The notes beneath the pieces were generated by a model. That model did not search any database. It saw nothing but the letters and a program-made list of their open reading frames with translations, and was not told the DNA's origin. Positions 1-12,845 of a stretch of 64,000 nucleotides of DNA are shown here, in pieces; positions within the stretch are counted from its first letter, which is position 1; the number at the start of each line of letters is the position of its first letter. Origin of the DNA: Otis tarda. Taxonomy: Eukaryota > Chordata > Aves > Otidiformes > Otididae. Both the position numbers and the translations under genes were made by a program. The stretch spans positions 75,523,785 to 75,587,784 of the forward strand of contig CM048555.1 in NCBI GenBank assembly GCA_026413225.1, in the 5' to 3' direction.

Positions 1-374
1 ATATTTAAATGCTCACAAGTGGGATCAATCTTTTTTTTTTAATAATTTATGTTTAATTATTGTTTCCAGCTAGCTCTCTCGCATTTTATTGCTAGCAAGT
101 TTCTAAAGAACATTTTTTAAGCTTGAACTGAAAAGCTTGGTATCACCCAGCAAGGAGGAGCTTATAACACTTCAGTTAGGAGGCTTCTCCCATGCTTGGA
201 GCTCTTGGGCAGGTCAAGGATTGAATTCACTGAATTATTTTGGTTGGAAGATATCTGATCTGATGTCTGCTTACAGCTGGGCCATCCTCAAAACAGTCTG
301 AGGTTGCTCAAGACTTGTGCGGTCAAATTTTGTTTATTTGCGAAAAAAAAGATTTCACAGCCCTACTTACAGTA

Positions 375-595
375 CTAGTTGGTCCCCGTGCTGTACTGCT
401 GTGTAGGGTTATCCCATCCCAGATGCAGGACTTGGTATTTACTGTGTTGAGCTCCACAAGGTTCCCATCAGCCTGTTTCTCCAGCTTGTCCAGGTCCCTT
501 CTGGATAGAGCCATGTCCTCCAGCATGAACACCACTTAATCCAGTTTGGTGGGGTTGTGAACTTGGTGAGAGTGTGCAGAGAGCTGGCCAAGCAG
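375..595 (-). mobile_element. CR1 LINE fragment, reverse transcriptase part of ORF2 (decayed)
   Basis: Read on the minus strand, this stretch encodes a peptide with RRDLDKLEKQADGNLVELN. This resembles the conserved block just after the reverse transcriptase catalytic core of CR1 LINEs, where a DLDRLE..A..NLMKFN..KC pattern is usual. The DNA also follows the antisense CR1 layout: a segment meaning 'leucine-histidine-leucine-gly' near 420, then a 'ccagcttgtccaggtccct' stretch at 481-499. The frame does not continue into a full ORF2 and both flanks are unrelated, so this is a dead internal fragment. The block order is what I see; the family name comes from knowledge of avian CR1. Confidence 0.75.
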
Positions 596-1039
596 GAATT
601 ATGGTAGGAAGCAGCTTATTGCTACATAATGTAATGGGTCTGCCTTAAAAAAACATGTAGGGAAGTAAAGAACTGGGTCCTCCAGCACCCTTCCCTGGAA
701 GAAAAGGAGCTGGTGATCGTTAGGGTGGCACATCTTTCTGGATGTTGAGACACGTATTGCCATTCTATTGTCCTGGAAGAAGAGCATTCACCAAGGTCAC
801 TGTTCAAAGACCGCTGCTATTGTACGCAGCCAAAAGGAAATACCATGGACTCACAGAGCTTTTTGGCACCCCCCTATTTCCTAATAAACATTCACTTTCT
901 CGTTAAGTAATTAGCATTTAATTGTTATTGCTCAGTGTAATTACCTTTTCTGAACTCTCTGTTTACCTGGGCTATGGAGAGAACAAACATTAAAGACCCA
1001 GCTGATTCCAGCTGACCAATATAAGCCATTTCCTTCCAT
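596..1039. other. No recognisable feature
   Basis: Unique-looking AT-rich sequence. Short open frames occur on the minus strand (599-807), but two of them overlap in different frames and neither resembles a protein. Nothing else supported. Confidence 0.5.
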
Positions 1040-1130
1040 TTTATAGGGTAATTCGAGTCGGTAGGAGCCTCAGGAGGTCTCTAGTCAAACCTCCTGCTCA
1101 AAACAGGGTCAGCTGTGAAATCAGACCAGA
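1040..1130 (-). mobile_element. CR1 LINE 3' fragment, old
   Basis: The segment reads 'ggaggtctctagtcaaacc' then 'tcctgctcaaaacagggtc', which is the antisense of the CR1 3' untranslated block near the element's end. The extreme 3' tail repeat is lost or unrecognisable, and similarity ends at about 1130. Only about 90 bases survive and several positions differ from typical copies, so this is an old insertion. Confidence 0.7.
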
Positions 1131-2106
1131 TTATCGCACGTGCTATATTGGAGAACATATTTTTATTACAAGCGTTGTGTTTGCTCGTGGCGCAAACATG
1201 CCCAGAGTGTTTGCATGCCTCCCCACGCATACCCACAGTCTACAGGGATGCGAAGATGGAGCAGGCTCCTTGCTCTCACCATAATGTCCCCACGGGCTGT
1301 GCAATGTGGCATTTTGTTTATGAATGACTTTGGGTAGCAAAGTGTTCGGTTGCACCGTGCGTTACTGTATCAGCCTCCATCTATTTAGAAATGAAAAATT
1401 ACGGATGCCAACCCCTCCTTCACTATTCGAAGCATGAAGGAAGGAAGATGGTGCTGGTAATTGGGTGTTTGCTGTCTAATGGAGGAAGTTTGCAATCCAT
1501 TGCAACCACTGACATGATGCCTCTGTAAACCCCCGAGCCACGATTTATCTCAGCCATTTAATATCTGTGTGGAGGGACAGAACGGCATATTCAGGATGAG
1601 CCATTATGATCTGTCTGTTTGGGAATACAGAACGTTTTATAATCTTCTGTGGATGCTTTTTACTTTAAATGAAGGAAATTAATGGCTGAATTCTGTGGAG
1701 AAGTAATGCCTGATGTGGAGCACCGCTTGAAGGACAGTGCTACACGAAAGCTGAAATTGTCTTTCTCTTGCAGCATGATGTCTGTTTTCTTTTAATCACA
1801 GGAATTCTATGAAGGGCTAGAGTTTCAGCCTTAAATGTTAATTTCCTGTCTATTGTCTCTTCAAACAAGATCCTGCTGTATCTCTTATAATAAATACATT
1901 TAGAGATGGGGCTGCAACCTGGTGGTTAGTAGATATTTTAGAAAACTTTGTCTTAAAAAAGTTCTGGTTTTGGTCTGGCACACCTAACATTTACTCTTAT
2001 CAGTCGTGGGGAGCTACTAGGGAGGGTAATATTTTTTTTTTAAGATGAGCTAAATAAATGCACAAGGCTTGATGTGATTTTTTTTTCTTTTCTTTTTCTT
2101 TTTTTT

Positions 2107-2270
2107 AGAAGCTTACAATTCTGGAAAAAAGAACAGTGATCTTCCAGGAATCCAAAAATGTGATGCTGAAGCTCTTGAATTATTCATATGATCTTATTCA
2201 ATGCACTGCGATTATTTCTGATGCTTCAAACTCCTGGATAGCTTTTGATGCCTGTATTATTTCTATGTAA
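2107..2270 (+). other. Exon-like segment: strong pyrimidine tract and AG, then 53 open codons
   Basis: A nearly pure pyrimidine run (about 2078-2106) ends in TTTTTTAG at 2108, a good splice acceptor. From 2109 the frame stays open for 53 codons (KLTILEKRTVIFQ at the start) and stops at TAA 2268-2270. There is no ATG at the beginning and the only donor near the end is a weak GTAAAT at 2267. No protein family is recognised. It may be a chance acceptor, a non-coding exon or a conserved element. Confidence 0.15.
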
Positions 2271-3119
2271 ATTCCAGCCATTAGTTGGTTTTATCAATAA
2301 GGTTCAGACTGAATCATGCCTCCTCTGCAAATTAATGCAGGCCTGACAAATGGAAGAGAAGATTTAAACTATCAAACCGCAGGCTGTTAGACATGGGTTT
2401 AGAACAAAAACATATATATATTATTTCAAGCTTTAGAAGGTGGTATCTGAAAATATTAGCACGTATAGTGACATTCGGCGGATTGCTACGCATGGCAGAG
2501 TGAGCTAAACTGCAGGCTTAAAAGGCTTTTAAGATGTGTAGATAGACTCCTAGTTCTGCCACAGACTCAGTACTTCACTCTTTCCAGGCTGGAGACCAGA
2601 AAATGTTAGCCTAGCTATCAACTTCTTGTTGCTATATCTAATTAAACCACAAAAATTGTTTCCAAGTAACATTAAAGATCAGATTTAAACCCATAAAGGC
2701 AGGAAAATCAGGATAGGGTTGAATTTATCTCTCTAATTCACCCCGGCGTGCCTTTGGGCTGTCTTTTGCAGAAATGGCATGTGTCATTGATTAGAGCCTA
2801 CCCAGTTGGGATGCCCACTGGGAATGGCATGGCACTCTGAACACTCAATTCTCATGCCCTTCTGCGTGAGACTCTGCCTTTAATATAATTTTATTTCATC
2901 ATTGTAGCATTAACTTATTTCAGACTACCATTTTTTTTTTTTAAATTACCCTTTCTTTTCCCAGCAAAGGAGGGGAAAAGATGTGATCAGCTTTAATCAG
3001 CCTTCCACTAAAGCAGTGATGAGACTGGTTTAATTATTAATGAAAACTTAGATCTGGTCTCGCTCAGAAAACTGTGGGACATGCTGTTACGGAAAGCAAA
3101 AAAAAAAAACCAACTAATT

Positions 3120-3156
3120 TTCCCTGGTATTACAGGGAATTTCCCTGGTATTACAG
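3120..3156. repeat. Two-copy tandem duplication, period 21
   Basis: The 16-mer 'ttccctggtattacag' occurs at 3120-3135 and again at 3141-3156 with five bases between. The copies are identical, which suggests a fairly recent local duplication or slippage. Confidence 0.9.
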
Positions 3157-4231
3157 TGTGTCAAAAATAAGTAGTAGAAAATAGTAAACAAAAGCAGGAG
3201 CAGCAGAGGCCAGTATGGACTGCCAGGGAGAGCAGTTTTGACCTCTCGTAGAAATAGAGGGCTGTAGCAGATGTGAATCTGGTCTCCTCTAAAGTAGCAG
3301 AGACGTTTGGATCCATCTTTACTGCAGAGACAAGTGACACCTACCAGGTGCCAGGACCAGAGGCACCATTAAGCCTGTTCTCCTCTTAAAACAGATCATC
3401 CTCCTTCTCCTGTGTCCTCCCTCCAACTGCCCACCTTTTAATCAGATATTTAAATCTCCCCATTAATTTTTCAGCAGACTCCTTCCCCAGCTGGAACGAG
3501 AGGTGTCGTGGGGAACGAGTGGTAATGAGAAGGACGAATTTACAAAGTTCTGGTGGAGCAGTGATCCCTCAGCCCCGCCGAGGCTGCGCGGGGTGAACGT
3601 CAGTGCTGTAAACAAGCTCTCTGCAACAGATGCCTACAAGACCTAATCCCCCTGCATTACATAGGATTGTGCTGTTGACAAGCACATTGAGAGAAGGTGG
3701 TGGGTTAGGGAAAGTTGTTTCCAAGTTGTTTCTGCTTACGCTATGTTTCAGGGATTTAACAGAGTCTCACAGGAAAACACTGCATAGTTTCTGGAAGATA
3801 GGGCTTGAGCTATATCAGGTTAATTTAGGATTTATACCCAAGGCTCAACTGAGCAATTTATCCAGAGATGACTGAGTAAAGGGAGTCACCATCTCCCTTG
3901 AGTGGACTTTGTTCAAGAGAAGACCATTGGTGGTGTAGGTGCTGGGACAGAATCAGTGTATTTAGCTGTACTCATTTCTGGGGAGGAGGAAGAGGGGTTT
4001 AACCCAGTTCTTCCCGTGATATTCTCACACGGTCAGTGCAGGCAACTCTCCCTGGAAAGCCTCAGGTTTGTAGCCTTCTTAACATCTGCTCTTTCTTACC
4101 ATCTCCTTCCTGGGAACCATACACAGGTGCACCAATGCTGCTGGACCACACAGCATTTGGGGCTAGAGATGCAAAATATCAGCTTACATTCGCCTGCTGT
4201 GGGCTGCTGGGACTCATCTCACCCCATGCAC

Positions 4232-4251
4232 TTTTTTTTTTTTTTTTTTTT
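4232..4251. repeat. Poly-T tract (20 T)
   Basis: An uninterrupted run of 20 T. No retroposed gene was recognised next to it on the minus strand, so it is listed as a simple repeat. Confidence 0.95.
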
Positions 4252-6189
4252 CCTGCTCACTGCTGCTTGGAAACGGACCCCTGCATTTCTTTGGTCCAGC
4301 GGGGAAAATTCTTGGCTGCAAAGCTGAGTCTTGCAATCTGGTCTGCAGATCAGTGAGCCTTGGCCAGCTTCCAGGCACAGGATCGTTCAGATGTGGGGAT
4401 TTTCCATTGAGGGTATTCTGCTGCCTCTTCAAATGTTGAGAGAGATGCATTTCAAGAGTAGCTCTTGCTGATAATCACCCTGAAGGGAGAGAGGAAAAAA
4501 AAAAAAAGCATGTTCTTGCCTGCAGACGCTGCTCCCAAGCCCTACAGAAGGCTGGGGACTGAGCTCAGCCCCTGCACTCCTGCCCAGAAATAACTGGCCA
4601 TTGCTGTGCCTGTAGTGTTTTGGGGCTCGTCTGTCCAGCCAAAAGGACAGCTGTTGCATGTGTTTCCACCGGCCAGAGAGTAAAATGTCTAACTGCACAA
4701 AAAGAGGCAAAAAAAAGAGAGATATTTTTCTCATAATATGTTTTTAGGCATGTTGAAGAAAAAGGCTAATGGTGTTTGGTTATTCTCACTTTATTATTTT
4801 TATTATTTCACAGGAATCTGAAACACTCCTATCCCTATTTTCTCCTCTTTCTCAAATGTCATAAGCCTTGTGTTGTGAGAGGAAGGCCTGAAACAGGCGT
4901 GCATCTACTGTGATGATGAGGGCACCCAAAGAGGTACCTCTGCCTGTGTGTAGTGCCTTGCTGGGAAATGCTGCATGCCGCAGTTAGCTCTGCCAGCAGA
5001 TATCATCTCCATGGGCATCAGCTGCCACATGCCATGCCCAGTCCTTGACAGCCTCCAAAAGGCATATCCCTTCCCCACCAGCCAAAAAGGGGTCTTGGTT
5101 CTCTCTCGGCAGCATCAGGCGGAGAGGCAACCACATGCAAGTGAACAGGGTCAATCCCTGAGGCAGAGGGGGACATGCAAATAGTCAGAGGGTTGTTACA
5201 CAGCTGGGCTTTGTCTTTCTAGGAATGAAACCTCGACGAGGAGCTGTTTGGCTGCCAGGCAGATTGCAGGTCCCACTCCCTTGTGAAGATGATGAACCTC
5301 TATCACTTGCCGTCCATGGAGAAGTGGCAGCAGGTCCAGGGAGGGAAGGCCAGTATGGAGTAAGTAGCGCAGACGAAGGGGTTGGTCTATAATGAGAGGT
5401 GTTGTTGGGTTATTTTAAGCACTGGGGGATGTTGTTCCAAAACCACAGTTGTTCAGTCCTCTGCGTGGATAAATGCGTGCAAGTGAAAGACTTATTTGGA
5501 CCAATGGCCATGTTTTCTGAAGTTATTCCACTTGAGGTTAAATGGCCCGTCAGGGGAAGCTGTGTCTTGAAGCAAGTGCTTAAAATCTTGTGTGCCTACT
5601 TGTGAATGGCACCTCAGAAGAGATCCAGATGAGCTCCCTTTCTGTGCTGGGGCACACAGAGGAGTGCTTTATTGTGTAAATGAGTCTTTAAAACTTCAAG
5701 GTTAAAAGCTTATGCTTTGGCCACAGAAGAAACTGAAAGCTATCGGTGCGACCAGGTACCGAGAGTGTGCTGAAAGACAGTGCCACTGCTCAAGGAGAGG
5801 TGTCATGCCCGTGCTTTCTGTATTGGCTGCACTATCGAGATTATTACTTTCATTTTTGAGGGTAATCAGAGGAACAGAACTTTATGATTAGGAGAACGTG
5901 CCTCACTGAATCAAAGATCAGAAAATGTCTCCCTGTTTTGGATGGAAAGAATCTCTGAGGCTCTTTGAAGCTAAGGGTTGCTTTGACACTACTTGAGCAC
6001 ATACTGGCAGATTCCCATTTCTCTGAAAGCTTCCCCTCCTAACTACTGTTTCTCCTACTTGGCAGCTGAAGTGCTTCATTTTATTCCTCTGTATATTCAA
6101 CTTTACTATCATTAAATGATGTGGGACAGGATGATTTCTAATTCTTTTTTTTTTATTAAATTGCCTCAGGACTTCTGTATCAAAAGGGG

Positions 6190-7765
6190 AAGGTGGGAGA
6201 GATCATGATAAAAGCAATGGCTTTCAAGAAGGCAGATGTCAATAAAATGAAATTTGGTAAATCAGATCTCCCAAGAGGTAAGGCTAAGGGCAGATAAAAT
6301 AAAGTTGTCACTTCCTCAGAGTAAGCTAAGGGCAGAATTCAGACTTTCCAAATGCAGGAACAGGAAATTCAGTAGGTGCCAAGCTGGGTAGATGATGAAG
6401 GGTTTTTCTGTAACTTTAACACCAGACAGAAACACATAGAAAAAAGGAAGAGGTCAGATCTCTAAGAATACATCTGAAAGAACAGCACAAGCATTCAGGG
6501 ATAAAACCAGAAAGGCCGAGGCACAAAATGAGACCTCAAAGATAACCAGAAATAATTCTGTAAGAACCATTAATAGAATGAGGAAGATCAAAGCAAGGAC
6601 TGGTCTGTGACTCAATGGAGAATGAAAGCTGTCTGCAGATAATTACAATAAGCTTAAAGAATACTGGAGAAGGAGAATTTTTTTTTTTCCCCGAAGTAGC
6701 TTGGGAATTATAGTCCAGTCAGATTAACAACAGTTCTAGAGGAAAAAAAATCAACCATAGCAAATTGTCTGTAACATTTACAAAAATAATTAGAAGATGA
6801 ATAGCAGTCAACGTAAGTTGGTCAAAAATAAGTTGTGTTAAACCATTTATAATTTCCTTTACTGCAAAACAAACCGTTACGGATTGGATTAGGAATGGAG
6901 GTCATATAGCTTGATTTTAAAAAAATTAAAGTTTACTTGGTAACTTTGCAGCAGGGATAAAGCTGAGAAGGACTGCAAGCATATTGGAGGAAGGGTTTAC
7001 AATTGTCTGATAAATCAAAGAAATGTCTGAAAAAAGCAGGGTTAAATTCAGCAGGGGACAAGTGCAAAGTGCTCTTAGCCAGAAACACTTTGCTAAGCAA
7101 ATAGGCCGGGAAACAACTACATAGAAAGTAGTTCTCTAGAAAAGTGTTTTTCGTTATAACAGATCAAAAATTAACTGAAAGTAGGCAATGGCATGTTGTT
7201 GTGAGAAAGACAAACATCCCACTATCAGGGTCAGGCAGGAGTGGTCTCCGCTCTGCTCAGCGTGGGAACGCTATGGCCGGCTTTGATCAATGAATTTTTA
7301 AGAGAGTTGGGGATGGACAGGACAGAGTTCAATGTCCTCTTCTGATAAAGGTTGTGAGGTTTTTTACCTTTTTTTTTTTTAAAAAAAAAACCCTCTGATC
7401 TGTGAGTAAAAATTGAATGACCTGGGGTTATGTAGTGGCAGAAGAAAAGGCTGAAGTGAGGTCTGATGGCAGCCTTCAGGTACGTAAAAGAGGAGGAAAA
7501 GGTTTTCCATGTTCATGACAGTTAGGACAAACAGTAATGTGGTTAAATCAATATAATGAAAATTTAAACTAGGCATTAGGAAAATCTTTCGAAGGGCAAG
7601 GGCATTAAAGCACTGGAATAGGTTGCTTGGAGAAGTTGTGAAGCTCCTCTGATTGTGGAGTCTTTAGGAACAGATTGGACAAACATCTGTCAGGAGTGAC
7701 ATACGCTGATACCGCCTTCAAGTAACGGCATCTTTGGTTCCTTCCAGGGCTATTGTTTGATGACT
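6190..7765 (+). mobile_element. Long decayed CR1 LINE: ORF2 reverse transcriptase region to 3' UTR
   Basis: This 1.6 kb stretch follows the CR1 layout block by block on the plus strand. The part before the polymerase is at about 6210-6600, including 'agaaaggccgaggcacaaaa' (6510-6529). The polymerase entry, equivalent to 'aactacaggccagtcagc', is at 6708-6728. The 'cttgattttaaaaaaat' block that encodes the first polymerase motif in intact copies starts at 6910. The 'agtgcaaagtgctctta' block is at 7061, the 'gtggtctccgctctgctcag' block at 7241-7260, and the 3' UTR 'agcactggaataggttgctt' at 7609-7628. All reading frames are broken, part of the region between about 6660 and 6690 seems deleted, and the terminal tail repeat is lost. 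It carries a T12A10 tract at 7369-7390. I see the block order and infer the family; the element cannot be active. Confidence 0.8.
7369..7390. repeat. T12A10 homopolymer palindrome
   Basis: Twelve T are followed directly by ten A inside the decayed CR1. It is a perfect dyad and a likely site of replication slippage or later expansion. Confidence 0.9.
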
Positions 7766-8637
7766 CTGCGCAAATCTAAAGATGTTAGTGACTTACTGGG
7801 AAAAATTCTCCTGGCCGTGTCGTTATCTCCTTCCTGAGAGGGTATTGCTTTGCATAATTCTGTTCGTTTGCTATTCACTTACGTGTAATTAAACACCTGA
7901 GGTGAGCAGGGAGAGGGCAGTTGTCAGACCCCATTAGGGGAAGGCTTGGCTTTTGCTGGTCAAAGATGCCATCATTTGGATGCAGTTAAGGCAGCACGAT
8001 GCTGTTCGTCACTCTAACTCTCTTACTTGTTATCCCCTTCTCTAAACATGTTGTCTTTATCCGAGAGAGCCTGGGGAACTGTAAATCTCTGAAGAAATTC
8101 TCCATATGCTGGTGATTTTCAGGGAACTCTGCCATACATAATTTCTGATAGGAATGTTTGAATAGAGAATTAATTTACTCTGGATACTTGATTATTCTGT
8201 CTTGCAATAAGAAGAGTATTGGCACCAGGCTGAAAATTAAACAAGGCGCTAGTTTCCCTTTTCTTTCTCTCTGATCTTCGTGTTCACAATAGGATTGTTA
8301 GAGTCAGAAAGCAATGCAGAGGGGAGGTACAGCGATCACAAAAAAAAATTAGTATTGTGTAGCTGAAATAGTCTCTTTATTCCAGGAGCTTCTAATGAGT
8401 AATGAGACCTTGTTTCATATAATTCCTGTTAACACGGCAACATATAAGCATGCATCCATCTACAAGCAGAGAGGTTTTAATAACACATGAGTAAATTACC
8501 TCACACATTTCTCTCTGTGAAACAGCAGACTTCTCTTAGGAGAGATAAAAGGACCAGGCAGGAGCCTTGTGAATGCTTAGAAGTGCCATAAAGAGAGGAG
8601 AGGGACGAATTAATCAAAATTGTGACACTTGAAAAGA
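7766..8637. other. No recognisable gene or repeat
   Basis: AT-rich unique sequence between two CR1-derived segments. Homeobox-type core words such as TAATTAA occur, but no more than expected in AT-rich DNA. Confidence 0.5.
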
Positions 8638-8930
8638 TTTAGATTCATGGATTTTTGATTCAAAACGTATCATCAAATTATAAAAAATCACAGCCCTGGC
8701 CATTGACCCTCACCGAGTGAATCCTTTCGCCATAATTTCTGCTTGATTTCAGACCAATATCTGTCTTCACTAGGGAGCTGGAGGACGCAGAGTTTACCAC
8801 CACTGGGAAACTTGTTCCAGCTGTTTGAAGACACATGTTTATAATGATGATAATTATTTCGATTTGCCTTGTCTTCAGTTTCTGAGCAGTGAATTTTTCT
8901 ATGTTGCAGTGAAAAGCTCTGGTTTTAGTC
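8638..8930 (-). mobile_element. Ancient CR1-type LINE 3' fragment (pan-amniote type)
   Basis: The order of elements matches the antisense 3' end of an old CR1 group found in many amniotes. There is a 'ttcatggatt' start (8644), a diverged 'agaccaatatctgtcttcac' middle (8752-8771), then 'gggagctggaggacgcagag' and 'ccactgggaaacttgttcca' (8800-8819). Many substitutions and small gaps separate it from younger CR1 copies, so it probably predates the bird radiation. Boundaries are approximate. Confidence 0.55.
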
Positions 8931-11900
8931 CTGTAGGTGTTTACAGATTGTACCTCTGCTGAAGAAAAGTAGGGTGCTATAGAAAATTACGGGCCAAATT
9001 TTGTGTGCTTTCTTTTGGGAAAAGGCCTAAATGAAGACAATGGGGCATCATCTGAGACTACAACTTGACAAGTGGTGGCCTTACATGATACAACAGTCTG
9101 TTTACAGACACAGTGCCTTCCTGCACAGTAGCATTTTTTTGGTGTAGCAAGTTGATGCACGAATTGGGAAGCTCTCTAGATAGTAGGTTTGTACCATGTT
9201 CTGGTCCAAGGAATGAAAACTCCAGTGTTTGTAAGTATTTTAACATACCTATTCTCATTTATCTTTAACAAATATTATCTTTTTTTTTTTTTTTTTTAGT
9301 TTTTAAAGCAAATGGCTACAAAAGAGCTTCAGTTAAATTCTATATTCACGTTTTCCTTAGGATTTGAGATATTGCAGAAGTAAATATTTCCTGGGCTTCT
9401 CTTATGAGGTGTTCCACAGTCTCTTAAGTAGAAATATAGTGTCACGTCTCAGTCTGTCAGACTTGATTTACCTTTGAACACCCAGGTCAGCAGCTGAAAT
9501 ACAACCACATGTAGATGAACCATAGGTACTAGCCACATTTGAAGTTTAAACACATGAAGCAAAGTTTATTCAAAGTCAGGGAATGTCAATTTTTGCCATA
9601 ATTTAGCAAGTGATGTGGCCAACTATATTCAGCAATATTACAGCACCTTTAAAGACAAACCAGCCCATGGACTGCTTTCAAAGGCAGTACAGATTTTGTA
9701 AGCAGTACACTAAAATAGATCAGAGTGACCTCTTCGCTATGTTAGAAAATATTTAGATAAAAATTTAAAGGAGTTGCCGTATTTGGCTGTTCATTAAGTG
9801 TATAAATCCGTGTGATGTGTCTTCGCCCATCTGGAGACTGCAATGTTAATGAGTTAACTGCCTGAACACGGTCTCTATAGAGTCACTTGGATAATTTGAA
9901 GCGGTGTCGTTTCAAACTAAGGATAAATACAGCTTTGTATAAAATGAGTTCTTGTTTCAGCAGTAATTGCTTGTGGGCTATGTAAGATGGTCTTGAATCA
10001 CCCCATCAGACTTATTCCCAGAGCAGTAAGTTATAAGGGTTTCCATAAAGGGGCAATGCATCTACTGGTAGATTCACTAATTTTGTGGGGGTGTTGGCAC
10101 ATGGAATCAATTTACTTTAGCAGTCAGAGACTCTTTTTATGGCAGAGAAAGCAGTTAGTGAAAAAAGAAGATGTACACAATTTATATTACACTTCCATGT
10201 TTAGGGTACCAGCAAAGCACACTTCCCAACACAAGTAAGGTAGTCTGTGGTTATTTTTTATATCGTTGTCAATGATAACACTTCACAAGAAATAATTTCT
10301 TCCTGTTGAAGTTAACTATTTATTACTGTGGCACCCATTCTTCATGCTTATTACAGGCCTATTTTTATGAGTCTCAAGGTTCAAATCCAGATTCAGCAAG
10401 GATTAATCTGACCCAAAATAAAAATCTACACTCCTGATGCTGTATGTCTTGACCTCATTCTCAAAGTGGAATAAGAGGTACTTTAGGGCACAAAATATCT
10501 AATCTCTTTTTGGTTGAGCAAGGAAAATACTAATATTTAACATTTTAAATAATATATTAAGAAACTGATAATTTCCTAATAGTAATATTAAGAAAATCTA
10601 TGAATTAAGAAAGAAAATCTAACAGATTGATCATCAGTTGACGTTTACATTTGGTCAAGTGAATGTAGTTACCCCAGTTAGTGCACAAAGAAGAACTCCT
10701 GTGCTTCGAAATTCTTGAATGAAGGAATCCTATATAAAGGGAGATTTGATATAGTGGAATCTGGCAGGTCAGACAAAAGTAAGTTCTCCCACAAGAGATC
10801 GAAAAACTGAAAGATCTTCCTTGGTGGAAGGGATCTTTGTTTTATAATAAAGACAAACGTCAAATATATTCTGGGGATGAAATTTGACATTGAAACTTTC
10901 AAGCTAAGGTCAGACACAGTGCCACTTTCCAGTTTAATGAGTGTGGTTTCAGCTAGGTGAGCCTCTGTTCTGATATGTTCCTGGGCAATTGGGGAGCAAG
11001 AGATTTTCTCCTTCATATTGCTTTTTAATCACTTTTAGTTACTAATAATTATAAAAATGAAAGAGGGAAACATCTTGCCTACAATAATTAGGCTAGAAGA
11101 ATCTGTTCTTCGAGGTAAGTGTCTTAAAATACCATGATAAGTCAATGAAGACAAAATTCAGATGGTAACTAATGCTCTTCTAGATTGGAATCTCTCCAGA
11201 AGTCTTGAAATCAAAGCTTGTTGCCAGTCAGTGTGTGTTATGGCAAAATGTGACTAAGAAGTGAACAAGACAACCAATGCATTTAATGTGACAGCACCAC
11301 TTGAGACATTGATGTCTGCCTTAAGATCAGATCAAGCATTTAAATCATAAGCAAACCTGGAAAACATTTCCATAACCTACCAGAATAACTCTTTTTTTTT
11401 CTTTCTCCAGCTAAAAACTGCCCTTTACTGAGCCTAAAGTGAATTGAGCAAAACCACTTTCCATCAAAAGTAACCATGATGCAAATGGTTTTATCTGCAT
11501 GTAACCAAGGCAAGAAAACATTAACCAGCTGGTCCCCATTCAGAGGCATCTGTAACCATCTGGAGGGAGCCCCCAACTGCAGTGCAGCGGCTCAGTGTGG
11601 GACCAAGCATGACTCAGTTTGCGCCTGCCAGAATCAACACTCAGTGACTGGAACATGTTCAGAACCTCCTTTTAACAATTCTCCAAGTGGTCTTTACCAG
11701 GCATTAATGTAGCCGTATTTCCATGAGCCAAATGGGAGTTGTATGGTTCTGGCTGGCAAAGGCTGGTGTTGGGTGGTCCTGCGATGTTGGTGGTCTTGGC
11801 ACATGGATTTCAGCTCTGGGAAGAAGTGATCTTGGGGATCCGTTCTGCGTGATGGCTGTTCTTGCTGAGGTTGGGTGATTACTGATGTTGTGTGGTCAGA

Positions 11901-12845
11901 AATGAGAGAATTGCCTGTTTCCCTTTGCACTTTCCCACTTCTGTGCTCTGGCAGCTTCTTATTCTCACTGTTGATGTTTTGGGATAGGTTTGTGGTTAAC
12001 TACAACTGGCTCCTGTTATCTTTGTCTTCATGAGGGTTATGAACCCACTTTGCTTTGGCTTTACTATCGGGCAAAGTTTTCTTGTTTGTTTTTGGATATG
12101 GAGTTTGTTCATCAAATTAGTTAAAATGCAAATCAGACATTAGCAGATATGTTGACGTTCACCCAGACATGCTTCAAATGATTCAGCTCAAGTACTGTCC
12201 GAGATCTGCCCGCTCTCTGTTGTGTGCGTGCGAAGCCTTAGAGATGCTGTGCCAACGCTCAAGCACTTAAAGGCTTTCAGTGCACCTCAACGTTTGTCCT
12301 ATTTTTTTTTCGCCTGTAATTAAACTGCGGATAGAAAACAGGTGATGAAAGGTGCAACTTCATTATTCATCTACAGTTAATTTTCATGTTACAGTGCTTT
12401 TTGATATCTTAAAAAATGGGCCTTTAAGTGTCTCTCTCAAATATTGGCATGGAGAATTGCAAAGAGGATAGTGGTGCCTGGGCCTTTTCTGTTACATCAA
12501 GCAAAATGAATTCGGCTACATCTGACCTGAAGAAATTTAGTCCAAATAATTAAATCTTTACTCACTTTGCTGACTAGTTGATCATATGAGAAATCAATCC
12601 CTCTGAATCCAGCGGGACTGCTTGTAAGAGTAACCAGTCATCAACATGACTGAGAGTTTGTCTTAACTGACCTGACTTTGGAGTTTCTGCTTTCTCTGGA
12701 AATACAGACTTTTATGTATGTTGCAGTCACTTTTCTCAGTAAATTAAGAATCAATGTGTATCTTCTGCTAACTTCCTTCTTATCTAAGTGAAGAGAATTG
12801 AAAAGATACATTTTACAGTAAATAGTCATATAGGATGGCAGAATA
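8931..12845. other. Intergenic or intronic stretch without a recognised gene
   Basis: About 3.9 kb of AT-rich sequence. The 112-codon minus-strand frame (10678-11016) and the three 78-codon frames around 11340-11930 overlap on opposite strands and resemble no protein. A long poly-T (about 9279-9297) is the only simple repeat of note. Confidence 0.5.

Larger units (their letters stand above)
1131..6189. other. Intergenic or intronic stretch without a recognised gene
   Basis: About 5 kb with no gene or clear transposon. It holds a T20 tract (4232-4251), a 21-base tandem duplication (3120-3156) and an acceptor-like site followed by a 53-codon open frame (2107-2270), each listed separately. The 141-codon frame at 3902-4327 runs through the T20 tract and is not credible as a gene. 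The stretch 1380-1700 and the one around 2110-2400 look rich in balanced, non-repetitive sequence of the kind often conserved between birds, but that cannot be shown from one sequence. Confidence 0.5.

Noticed and set aside
3902..4327. 141-codon open frame
   Set aside because: Runs through the T20 tract and gains its length from a run of phenylalanine codons.
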